DNA of 8,749 nucleotides from the NCBI GenBank assembly GCA_041497605.1, contig JBGQGW010000176.1:1-8749 (forward strand). Direction: 5' to 3'. The DNA is from JBGPTK01 sp041497605 (lineage in GTDB: Bacteria; Acidobacteriota; Terriglobia; Acidiferrales; UBA7541). The notes beneath the pieces are model-generated. The model was not told the origin of the DNA, made no database searches, and was given only the letters and a program-made list of their open reading frames with translations. Position 1 is the first letter of the stretch, and each line of letters begins with the position of its first letter. The translations under genes were made by a program, and so were the position numbers. Of this stretch, positions 1-6,179 are shown piece after piece.

Positions 1-167
1 AGCAGGGAATCGGGGACTGGTTTGCCGTCGCCATCGAGTACACGGCCCTGAATGGTGACACGTTCGCCGGTTACCCCGTTGCCGGCCAATGAATCCTGAT
101 TCAGCCAGGTTAAGCCGATCGAGAAATACGGGCCGACCGTTTGGGAACTTGTGGCGCGCAGGCTCAT
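1..167 (-). CDS. pcaG: Protocatechuate 3,4-dioxygenase alpha subunit (N-terminal part)
   Basis: The alpha subunit pairs with PcaH in the enzyme that opens the protocatechuate ring between its two hydroxyl groups, giving 3-carboxy-cis,cis-muconate. Only the first 55 codons are present; the gene continues past the left edge. The visible protein begins MSLRATSSQTVGPYFSIGL. The SQTxGPYxxIGL stretch is the typical PcaG start, and a GERVTIQGRVLDGDGKPVPD stretch, the start of the intradiol dioxygenase beta-sandwich, follows. The ATG lies one base after the pcaH stop (TGA-G-ATG), so translation is probably coupled to pcaH. The end of pcaH supplies a GGAG-like sequence just before this start. In this family the alpha subunit keeps the fold but does not hold the catalytic iron. 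The identification is firm from both sequence and neighbour. Confidence 0.93.
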   Translation of the reverse strand, partial: MSLRATSSQTVGPYFSIGLTWLNQDSLAGNGVTGERVTIQGRVLDGDGKPVPDSL

Positions 168-168
168 C

Positions 169-873
169 TCAATTCTCCATCGGGGTGGCTTCGCGGCCGC
201 TGAGGATAATGTCAAAGCGGTAGCCGAGAGCCTGCTCGGGGATTGTGGTTGCCCAATCAAAAAGTGAAATCAGGCGATCGCGAGCCTGCTCATCCGCGGT
301 GGAATTAAAAATCGGATCGAAGGGAAGCAGAGGATCGCCGGGAAAATACATTTGTGTGACGAGGCGCGTGGCGAACGCCGGACCGAAGATCGAAAAATGA
401 ATGTGAGTGGGCCGCCAGGCATTGTAGTGATTGCGCCAGGGGTATTCTCCCGGGCGGATGGTGACGAAGCGATAGCGGCCTTCGGAATCCGTGAGCGTGT
501 GGCCGCATCCCGTGAAATTGGGATCGAGCGGGGCATTGTGCTGGTCCCGGCTGTGAAGATACCGCCCGGCGGCATTGGCTTGCCAAATTTCGACGAGCGT
601 ATTCGGCACGAATTTCCTATTCTCGTCGAGAACTCGCCCGCTCACGATAATCCGTTCACCCAGGGGCTCGCCCGAATGCTGGCGCGTCAGGTCGAAGGCC
701 TTTGCATCCACGGTTTCTTTGCCGAAGGAGGGACCGGTCACTTCCGAAAGCGTGTGGGGCATATAGACGAGAGGCTTCGTGGGAGCGCGCTTCAGGGAGG
801 ACGCATACAGAGGAAACAAGTTCTCCGGCTGCGTTCCTGGAACAGGCCTTCGGTATCCCGCGATGTTAGACAT
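169..873 (-). CDS. pcaH: Protocatechuate 3,4-dioxygenase beta subunit
   Basis: This is the iron-bearing subunit of the intradiol ring-cleavage dioxygenase for protocatechuate, a cytoplasmic enzyme of the beta-ketoadipate pathway. The 234-residue protein has the family's normal length. All four Fe(III) ligands can be placed: Tyr105 (in GRYLH), Tyr144 (in PGEYPW), His157 and His159 (in RPTHIHF). Arg154 matches the conserved active-site arginine. The spacings (39, 13 and 15 residues) equal those of Tyr408, Tyr447, His460 and His462 in the Pseudomonas putida enzyme. The N-terminal part, with YMPHTLSEVTGP near residues 37-48, is also typical of PcaH. The ATG is preceded by a clear GAGGAG ribosome site about six bases upstream. 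The gene lies 56 bases after the CoA-transferase B gene, with no terminator visible between them, and one base before pcaG, so it is probably part of a pcaI-pcaJ-pcaH-pcaG transcript. Confidence 0.97.
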   Translation of the reverse strand: MSNIAGYRRPVPGTQPENLFPLYASSLKRAPTKPLVYMPHTLSEVTGPSFGKETVDAKAFDLTRQHSGEPLGERIIVSGRVLDENRKFVPNTLVEIWQANAAGRYLHSRDQHNAPLDPNFTGCGHTLTDSEGRYRFVTIRPGEYPWRNHYNAWRPTHIHFSIFGPAFATRLVTQMYFPGDPLLPFDPIFNSTADEQARDRLISLFDWATTIPEQALGYRFDIILSGREATPMEN

Positions 874-929
874 TCCGTGCTCCTCTTTCTATCTTGTGGC
901 AATCCGCAATTCTCGCAGGCCGCGAAGCT

Positions 930-1721
930 TCACTCGGCACTGGCAGCGACTCCATGCGCCGCTGCTGTCCGGGCGTGGAGGTCGCGCAGCGCGGCCAGCT
1001 CTGCCGCCGAAGGTTCCGGCGTAATTTCAACATTCGAAGCGACCCGAAGCGCCCATCCGGTGGCTTCCTTGACCTGATCCACCGTCGCGCCCGGATGAAG
1101 CGACGTCAGGACGAGTTCCCGGGTGGATGGATCGGAGACCAGAATGCCCAGATCCGAAATGACGGTTGTTGGCCCTCGACCACGCCCCCTCGATGGACCG
1201 GTTCCGATTTGCTGATCCGAGAAACCGGAAGAGGTTACAAAATCCAGTTTATCAACAAAAGACCTTTTGCTGTGTTTGAGAATGATGGCGACTTCTTTTG
1301 CCGCGGTGACAATTTCCGGCGCGCCTCCCGCGCCGGGCAGCCGGACTCGCGGCGCACAATAAGTGCCGCCGATCACAGTGGTATTGATGTTTCCGAATTT
1401 ATCGATCTGAGCCGCGCCGAGAAAACCAATATCCACGCGGCCTCCCTGAAGCCAGTAGCGAAAGATTTCCGGAACCGAAACCACCGTATCCGCCGTCTCG
1501 GCCAGTTCACCGTCGCCGATCGAAAGCGGCAGGACGTGCGGCTTGGCACCGATGGTCCCGGACTCGTAAATCAAGACCACCTCGGGGGCATGAGTGATCC
1601 GCGCGAGATTCGCCGCCGCACTGGGCAGGCCGATGCCAACAAAGCAGACGGTGCCGTTCTTGAGTTTGTGAGCAGCGGCGATGGTCATCATCTCGCTGGG
1701 AGAATATCTCAATTCAGACAC
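930..1721 (-). CDS. pcaJ: 3-oxoadipate CoA-transferase subunit B (CatJ-type)
   Basis: This is the beta subunit of a class I CoA-transferase. With subunit A it probably moves CoA from succinyl-CoA to 3-oxoadipate, the next-to-last step of the beta-ketoadipate pathway. The 263-residue protein shows VGIGLPSAAANLAR (about 28-41), then YESGTIG with Glu53 in the position of the covalent catalytic glutamate of glutaconate-type transferases. GFLGAAQIDKFGNINTTVIG follows at 99-118. It is longer than the P. putida PcaJ class (about 213 residues) and resembles the CatJ type known from Pseudomonas strain B13. The same fold includes the IpdAB ring-cleaving hydrolases of steroid breakdown, which as I recall lack this glutamate; its presence and the pcaHG neighbours favour a transferase. 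The start is GTG and overlaps the end of subunit A by eight bases (GTGTCTGA), so translation is probably coupled. AAGGTG upstream may serve as the ribosome site. Confidence 0.87.
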   Translation of the reverse strand: MSELRYSPSEMMTIAAAHKLKNGTVCFVGIGLPSAAANLARITHAPEVVLIYESGTIGAKPHVLPLSIGDGELAETADTVVSVPEIFRYWLQGGRVDIGFLGAAQIDKFGNINTTVIGGTYCAPRVRLPGAGGAPEIVTAAKEVAIILKHSKRSFVDKLDFVTSSGFSDQQIGTGPSRGRGRGPTTVISDLGILVSDPSTRELVLTSLHPGATVDQVKEATGWALRVASNVEITPEPSAAELAALRDLHARTAAAHGVAASAE

Positions 1722-2580
1722 GGCTGTTCACCTTAGTTCCGGCTTCGATGCTGCGCCGGTAGCTTGCAAAATCGGGGGTCCGCAGAATGTGCTGGTCGAT
1801 CCAGGCAAGGAACGTATCGCGATCGCGAGAAATTGCGTCCCAGGCCAGGCAGAAGGCGTTGTCGCGCTTGTAATAGCCGTGGGCGTAAGAGGGATGCGCG
1901 CCGCCGGGCTCCACGCAGATGCGGGAGACTACCCAAGCCGGCAAAACGCAGGCGTTCACAGCGGCTTTGAAATCGTCGACCACTTCCTCGACGGTCACGA
2001 TCAATTTCCTGGCGGCCAGCGCCGCCTCCTTCTGGATCCCAATGATGCCGTAGATCAGCACATTGCCTTTTCGATCGGCCTTCTGTGCATGAATGATGGT
2101 GACATCCGGATTGATCGCAGGGGTGGCCGTCAACACTTCACCGGTGAAAGGACAGGTGATGGACTGAATCTTCTTGTTGTACTTGGGCAACTCGGAGCCG
2201 ACATAGCCGCGCGTCACGGCGAAAGGCAGGCCGGAGGCGCCTGCCTGATAACGTGCCGCCATGTCCGCGTGGCTGTGCTCCTGAATTTCCAGAGGAACCG
2301 GCCATCCGGTTTGGATGGCATCGCGGAAACGGTGCAACGAACCGACTCCGGGATTGCCGCCCCAGGAAAAGATCAGCCGGGAAGCGCATCCCATGCCGAT
2401 CATCTGGTCGTAAATGAGGTCCGGCGTCATTCGGACGAGAGTAAGATTCCGGCGGCGCTGGCGGATAATTTCGTGGCCAGCGGCGAAAGGGATGAGATGA
2501 GTGAATCCCTCAAGCGCCACGGTATCCCCGTCATGAACGAGGTCCGAGACCGCATCACGCAATGAGACGAAAGCAGGCAC
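1714..2580 (-). CDS. pcaI: 3-oxoadipate CoA-transferase subunit A (CatI-type)
   Basis: This is the alpha subunit of the same CoA-transferase and the first gene of the leftward operon. Its 288 residues fit the CatI type (about 280) rather than the shorter PcaI type (about 230). Recognisable segments are DGDTVALEGFTHLIPFAAGH (17-36), MTPDLIYDQMIG (51-62), SWGGNPGVGSLHRFRDA (72-88), CPFTGEVL (143-150) and HAQKADRKGN (164-173). All of these are characteristic of the CatI/glutaconate CoA-transferase A family. The start is GTG with a purine-rich GAGGGGG just upstream, a rather close ribosome site. The N-terminal alignment to the family (xSLRDAVxxLVxDGDTVALEGF) supports this start. It is transcribed away from the pcaR-like gene, from a promoter about 60 bases upstream. 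Substrate assignment to 3-oxoadipate is inferred from pcaHG next door; another beta-keto acid remains possible. Confidence 0.88.
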   Translation of the reverse strand: MPAFVSLRDAVSDLVHDGDTVALEGFTHLIPFAAGHEIIRQRRRNLTLVRMTPDLIYDQMIGMGCASRLIFSWGGNPGVGSLHRFRDAIQTGWPVPLEIQEHSHADMAARYQAGASGLPFAVTRGYVGSELPKYNKKIQSITCPFTGEVLTATPAINPDVTIIHAQKADRKGNVLIYGIIGIQKEAALAARKLIVTVEEVVDDFKAAVNACVLPAWVVSRICVEPGGAHPSYAHGYYKRDNAFCLAWDAISRDRDTFLAWIDQHILRTPDFASYRRSIEAGTKVNSRV

Positions 2581-2639
2581 CGCCCCCTCTCGGCCGTTTC
2601 GAAGGGCCCAAAGCCAGAGTGCAGAAGAATCCGAGGGAA

Positions 2640-2668
2640 TCTATGCAACGGGAGGGGCGGGAAGTCAA
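2640..2668 (-). promoter_or_regulatory. Sigma70-like promoter of the pcaI-pcaJ-pcaH-pcaG operon
   Basis: Read on the minus strand, TTGACT (2668-2663, five of six matches to the -35 consensus) is followed after 17 bases by CATAGA (2645-2640, three of six to the -10 consensus). A -10 reading shifted by one or two bases is also possible. Transcription would start near 2633 and give a leader of about 53 bases before the GTG of pcaI. The strong -35 and weak -10 suit a promoter that is helped by an activator. The likely PcaR box ends only three bases upstream of the -35 element. Confidence 0.55.
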
Positions 2669-2670
2669 GG

Positions 2671-2701
2671 CCGATTATCGAAATAGCGTGCGTATATCGG
2701 A
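2671..2701. promoter_or_regulatory. Probable PcaR operator between divergent genes
   Basis: On the minus strand 2682-2672 reads TTCGATAATCG. It contains the near-palindrome CGAT-A-ATCG and equals the core of the 15-base PcaR box of Pseudomonas putida as I recall it (GTTCGATAATCGCAC). A weaker second copy, TCCGATATACG, lies at 2701-2691 with 8 of 11 matches, its centre 19 bases from the first. The outer arms CCGAT (2671-2675) and ATCGG (2696-2700) also form an inverted repeat around the whole element. The better copy would be centred near -44 relative to the inferred pcaI start of transcription. The element also lies 45-75 bases before the regulator's own start codon, where it could mediate autoregulation. 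The sequence match is direct; its binding by the adjacent regulator is inference. Confidence 0.6.
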
Positions 2702-2745
2702 CGACTCGTGTATGCTCTCCGGCTTCTGTTGCCCAGGTGAGGGAG

Positions 2746-3621
2746 ATGCCAACGCCTCGCGCCGAATTGCCGACGAGCCAGGAAAAGCCGGCTAGCATTG
2801 GGACGCATACTATCCGGCCCACAGAAAAAGCCGTGGCGCCGTCCGAGCAGATCAACGCTCTCACCGGCGATCCCAACTTCATGACCTCCCTGGCCCGGGG
2901 GCTGGCAGTGATCCAGGCTTTCTCCGAGCGAAAAACTCAGCAGACTATTTCCCATCTGAGCGGCAAAACGGGCCTTTCCCGCGCCGCGGTGCGCCGGTGT
3001 TTATACACGCTGGTGAAACTCGGATTTGCCGGTTCCGATGATGGCCGGCATTTTTTTCTTCGACCGCGAATCCTAGCGCTGGGCCATTCCTATATCTCTT
3101 CCATGCCTTTGGCGACGGCGGCGCAGCCGGTGCTGCAGCACCTGAGTCATTTACTGCACGAATCCTGCTCGATCGCGACACTTGACGGCGACGACATCGT
3201 CTACATCGCTCGCGTGAACGTAACCCGAATCATGTCGATTGACCTGGGAGTTGGCAGCCGGTTGCCGGCGTCCTGCACTTCCATGGGGCGCGTCCTGCTG
3301 GCGAATCTGCCGGCGGAAGATCTGGAGGCATATCTCGGGCGCGTCAAGTTCACTCGCTACACCGAGCGCAGCATTACAACCGCTGAAAAACTGCGGCAGA
3401 TGCTGGGCCTGGTCCGGCGCAACGGGTTTGCGATCGTGGATCAGGAACTGGAACAAGGTCTGCGGTCCTTGGCCGTCCCGATTCAGAGTCCGAATGGCAG
3501 AGCAGTGGCGGCGCTCAATGTGGGAACGCACGCGCAGCGGGTGTCCATCCAGAACCTGCAAACGAAATTTCTCCCCCATCTGCGAGCTGCGGCACAAGAG
3601 CTCAGCATGCTGCTGAGATGA
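2746..3621 (+). CDS. pcaR: IclR-family transcriptional regulator, PcaR/PcaU type
   Basis: This is a DNA-binding regulator of the IclR family, in the PcaR/PcaU/PobR subgroup that activates protocatechuate and beta-ketoadipate genes in response to a pathway metabolite (beta-ketoadipate for PcaR). The subgroup signature GDPNFMTSLARGLAVIQAF lies at about 42-60, with a winged helix-turn-helix at about 68-94 that includes SRAAVRRCLYTLVKLGF. The effector domain (about 115-288) has GSRLPASCTSMGRVLLA and VDQELEQGLRSLAVPI, both strongly PcaR-like. An N-terminal tail of about 40 residues precedes the DNA-binding domain, as in P. putida PcaR. I chose ATG 2746 (291 residues) because AGGTGA sits five bases upstream; an in-frame GTG at 2737 would add three residues but has no good ribosome site. 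It is transcribed away from pcaI with the putative operator between them. No strong promoter is visible for it; a TATGCT at 2711-2716 is a weak -10 candidate. Confidence 0.92.
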   Translation: MPTPRAELPTSQEKPASIGTHTIRPTEKAVAPSEQINALTGDPNFMTSLARGLAVIQAFSERKTQQTISHLSGKTGLSRAAVRRCLYTLVKLGFAGSDDGRHFFLRPRILALGHSYISSMPLATAAQPVLQHLSHLLHESCSIATLDGDDIVYIARVNVTRIMSIDLGVGSRLPASCTSMGRVLLANLPAEDLEAYLGRVKFTRYTERSITTAEKLRQMLGLVRRNGFAIVDQELEQGLRSLAVPIQSPNGRAVAALNVGTHAQRVSIQNLQTKFLPHLRAAAQELSMLLR

Positions 3622-3659
3622 AGGATGCCGGGCGATTGGGGAGACAGGGAAGGCCGTGG

Positions 3660-3716
3660 ATGAACGATCCGTTCCGAAACGAGTGTAACTCATTATTTTC
3701 GGGGCCAGAAGAATGA
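3660..3716 (+). other. Possible 18-codon leader ORF before the transporter
   Basis: An ATG at 3660 opens an 18-codon frame (MNDPFRNECNSLFSGPEE). Its TGA overlaps the transporter start as ATGA. The upstream GGGAAGG with about six bases of spacing is a better ribosome site than the AGAAG before the transporter itself, so this frame could feed ribosomes to the transporter by coupled re-initiation. There is no sequence family to support it, and a chance frame is quite likely. Confidence 0.2.
3674..3702. repeat. Small nested inverted repeat upstream of the transporter
   Basis: CCGAAA (3674-3679) pairs with TTTCGG (3697-3702), and inside it GAGT-GTA-ACTC (3681-3691) forms a second short inverted repeat. 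It ends about ten bases before the transporter start. There is no T-run after it, so it is not a standard terminator. It could be an operator or a weak hairpin near the ribosome site; the arms are short enough to be chance. Confidence 0.25.
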
Positions 3717-4957
3717 CGAGGGATGAATCACGGCGCTACGAACGGACGCTCATCACCATTCTTTTCTTTTCGTGGGGCACGGTATTCCTGGACCGGATGT
3801 CGCAGCTCTACCTGGCGCCCTACATCGCTCCCGAATTTCACCTGACGCTCGAACAAGTGGGAATGCTGGCTTCGGTGCTGGCGGTCACCTGGGCGCTTTC
3901 GACGCTGCTATTCGGAGCCATCTCGGACCGATTCGGGCGGCGGAGGATTTTGATCCCCGCGGTATTCGCTTTTTCAGTTCTCTCGTGGCTGTCGGGAGTG
4001 GTGCACAGCTACCATCAACTTTTGCTGGTGCGCGCGCTGATGGGAATAGCGGAAGGACCGGCGTGGTCGATCATGACGGCGCTGATCGAAGAATCGTCCG
4101 ATGCATCGAGGCGCGGGCGGAATATCGGAATCGTGGTGAGCGCGGCGGGGCTGGTTGGTCTGGCCGTTGCGCCCGTACTGACGACACAAATCGCGGCCCA
4201 GTTCGGCTGGCGCTGGGCGTTTTTCGTGGCGGGCATTCCCGGATTCGTGACGGGTCTGCTGATCTGGAAATTCGTGCGAGAACCGAAACGAAGTTCCGAT
4301 CCAACGATGCACGGGCGCGCGATTCAGTTCAGAGATTACCTTTCCATTTTGCGGTACCGGAATATCTGGCTGTGCTGCGCGGGGGCGGCCGGGTTTATCT
4401 CCTGGTTGTTTCTGGAAAATGTGTTCGCTCCACTGTACATCACCAAAGTGGCCCATCAATCTGCAACGACGGCCGGGTTTCTTCTCGGCGCGTCGGGGCT
4501 GGGGACCTTCTGTTTCGGGCTGCTCTTTCCGGCGCTTTCCGACCGATGGGGGCGCAAGCCGGTGCTGCTGTTGATTGCGGCGATGGCTACTTTCGTGCCG
4601 CTCTCACTTTTGGTCTCGCCGCTCTATTCCTACCCGTGGCTGCTGGCGGGGATCTTGTTTTTGATGAACACGGGGCAAGGCATTCCGTCGCTGATCATGG
4701 TGTTAGTGCCGACGGAGAGTGTTCCGGCGCAGTTTGCAGCGACGGCGATCGGCCTGACGACATTAACGGGAGAACTCGTGGGCGCGACGCTGGCGCCTGT
4801 TCTAGGAGGGGCGCTCGCGCAATTGCACGGGCTGGCCGCTCCTTTGTGGATGTCAGCCGGTGGAATGGTTCTGGTGTTTGTGATGACACTGTTCTTGAAA
4901 GAGACCGCGCACGTCCGGAGAGAGCAGGAAGAGCTTCTGGCCGCGGCCGTGGATTGA
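3713..4957 (+). CDS. MFS transporter, probably for an aromatic or organic acid
   Basis: This is a 414-residue inner-membrane carrier of the major facilitator superfamily with about twelve hydrophobic segments, the usual size. Helix 1 carries FLDRMSQLYLAPYI with Asp27-Arg28, a pattern seen in organic-anion symporters. The loop between helices 2 and 3 has the MFS motif A, GAISDRFGRRRIL (68-80), and its counterpart after helix 8 is ALSDRWGRKPVLL (274-286). RALMGIAEGPAW (107-118) corresponds to the helix 4 motif B. The C-terminal tail is charged and cytoplasmic. It lies 91 bases after the pcaR-like gene in the same direction, so uptake of protocatechuate, a related benzoate or a cinnamate is a fair guess from context. 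The sequence alone does not show the substrate, and I cannot separate the AAHS and ACS families with certainty. Its ribosome site (AGAAG) is weak. Confidence 0.88.
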   Translation: MTRDESRRYERTLITILFFSWGTVFLDRMSQLYLAPYIAPEFHLTLEQVGMLASVLAVTWALSTLLFGAISDRFGRRRILIPAVFAFSVLSWLSGVVHSYHQLLLVRALMGIAEGPAWSIMTALIEESSDASRRGRNIGIVVSAAGLVGLAVAPVLTTQIAAQFGWRWAFFVAGIPGFVTGLLIWKFVREPKRSSDPTMHGRAIQFRDYLSILRYRNIWLCCAGAAGFISWLFLENVFAPLYITKVAHQSATTAGFLLGASGLGTFCFGLLFPALSDRWGRKPVLLLIAAMATFVPLSLLVSPLYSYPWLLAGILFLMNTGQGIPSLIMVLVPTESVPAQFAATAIGLTTLTGELVGATLAPVLGGALAQLHGLAAPLWMSAGGMVLVFVMTLFLKETAHVRREQEELLAAAVD

Positions 4958-5056
4958 GCGGGTGAGGGAATCAGCCGGAAAGAGGAAATGATTTAAATCG
5001 GAGTGAAGCCTGGGCTTGCATTCAGAAATCATGGATGAATTGACGGGAGGAATCGA

Positions 5057-6166
5057 ATGAGCAAGAAGAGACCGGTGGTGTTGTACGGAGCGAATGGATT
5101 TTCGGGGCGCCTGGTGGCTGAATTTTTGCGCGAATACAACGTGCCATTTATCGCCGCCGGACGAAACCGCGCAAGGATCGAACAGGTGATGAATCACGTT
5201 CCGGGAATCGAGAGGGCGGACTATGAAATCGCGGAAACCGGCGGCAGCGTTGACGATTTGGCGAAATTGTTTGCAGGAGCGAAGGTTGTCTGCAATACGG
5301 TGGGCCCGTTTCTCTACAATGGCCGGCGAGTGGTGGAAGCCAGCTTGAAAGCGGGATGCCACTACCTGGACATTGGCGGCGAGCAGGGCTGGCTGCGAGA
5401 GGTGGAAGAAAATTGGGGAGCAAAGTTTGCCGAACGCGGGCTGCTGGTGGCGCCGGCGACGGCCTACATGTCGACCCCGAGCGACATCGCCGCCCATCTT
5501 TGCCTGGAACAAGCGAACATCGACACTCTGGAAATCATCACGATGTTCAATGGCATACCGACATTCGGCTCGACGCAGACAATTTTTGCAGCGATTCCAA
5601 CCGAGGCGTACTACCTGGAGCAGAATCGCTACAAAGCGTGGCCACGCGCGACCGCGTTTGAAGCCGTGGTTCCCGGAATGCTCCGAACGCAACTGGTGCT
5701 GCCCTGGGGCGGATTTCCGCATCCTGTCTGGTACAAAGATCACCCGCAGATCGCGAACGTAAGAACCCTTGGCGGGATTTTCGACCGGCAAATCATGGAA
5801 AACATTGCGGCGACTGAAAAGTATTATGAAAAAGAGATTCGGCCACTGCCGCAGGAGGAACAAACACGCAAGCTGGCCGAAATGGCCAATTCGGTGCAGG
5901 CGGGAACGCCTCCACGAGAGAACACGCGCGAGCAGCGCACGGTTGATGTGGTGGTGGGCCGCGGCACTACCGATTTTGCCCAGTGCGTAATCTTCGGGAC
6001 ATGCGCGTACCGGCAGACGGGATTGCTGCAGGCGTATGCGGCTCACAACCTGGTTCACGCGGCGCCGCGCAAAGCGGGTTTTGCTTCGGCTTCGCAGGCA
6101 TTTGGCCATCGGGAGTTGCTCAGAGTTCTCGAGAGCCATGGCCTGGCGAAGGCCAAAATTAATTGA
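5057..6166 (+). CDS. Saccharopine-dehydrogenase-like NAD(P)-binding oxidoreductase
   Basis: This 369-residue protein starts with a Rossmann fold: beta strand, then YGANGFSGR (10-18), a GxxGxxG dinucleotide-binding loop, and AAGRN at 33-37 after the second strand, where the arginine could favour NADP. CNTVGPFLYNGRRVVEASLKAG and YLDIGGE, in the first 115 residues or so, are typical of the saccharopine dehydrogenase / trans-acting enoyl reductase superfamily. The C-terminal half has no motif I can assign to a substrate. There is no signal peptide. The start has a strong GGGAGG site six bases upstream. It lies 99 bases after the transporter and 13 bases before the acyl-CoA ligase, so it is probably co-transcribed with the ligase. 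True saccharopine dehydrogenase activity is unlikely in this setting; reduction or oxidation of a CoA-linked or free aromatic intermediate is an inference from the neighbours. Confidence 0.8.
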   Translation: MSKKRPVVLYGANGFSGRLVAEFLREYNVPFIAAGRNRARIEQVMNHVPGIERADYEIAETGGSVDDLAKLFAGAKVVCNTVGPFLYNGRRVVEASLKAGCHYLDIGGEQGWLREVEENWGAKFAERGLLVAPATAYMSTPSDIAAHLCLEQANIDTLEIITMFNGIPTFGSTQTIFAAIPTEAYYLEQNRYKAWPRATAFEAVVPGMLRTQLVLPWGGFPHPVWYKDHPQIANVRTLGGIFDRQIMENIAATEKYYEKEIRPLPQEEQTRKLAEMANSVQAGTPPRENTREQRTVDVVVGRGTTDFAQCVIFGTCAYRQTGLLQAYAAHNLVHAAPRKAGFASASQAFGHRELLRVLESHGLAKAKIN

Positions 6167-6179
6167 GCGGAGCGGTGGC

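Noticed and set aside
874..929. Possible terminator or promoter between pcaJ and pcaH
   Set aside because: The 56-base gap shows only the pcaH ribosome site; no stable stem with a T-run and no convincing -35/-10 pair was found.
894..2565. Two long plus-strand frames opposite the CoA-transferase genes
   Set aside because: They lie exactly opposite well-recognised genes, their translations are arginine- and glycine-rich without any family motif, and such antisense frames are common in GC-rich coding DNA.
930..2580. IpdAB-type steroid ring-cleaving hydrolase in place of a CoA-transferase
   Set aside because: Subunit B keeps the catalytic glutamate (Glu53 in YESGTIG), and the neighbours are pcaH and pcaG, not steroid genes.
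3772..4965. Plus-strand frame of 397 codons inside the transporter gene
   Set aside because: It is out of frame with a clear MFS protein, has no hydrophobic segments and is rich in arginine and glycine, as expected for a shifted reading of GC-rich DNA.
4990..4999. Perfect ten-base palindrome GATTTAAATC between transporter and oxidoreductase
   Set aside because: It is short and AT-rich, occurs once and is not near a recognisable promoter, so it could not be separated from chance.
5006..5017. Small AAGCC/GGCTT hairpin as a terminator after the transporter
   Set aside because: The stem is four to five pairs with a tiny loop and no T-run follows.
6036..6179. N-terminal extension of 48 residues for the acyl-CoA ligase
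   Set aside because: The extension overlaps the preceding gene, is basic and unlike the family, and ATG 6180 has a good GGAG site and a normal ligase N-terminus.
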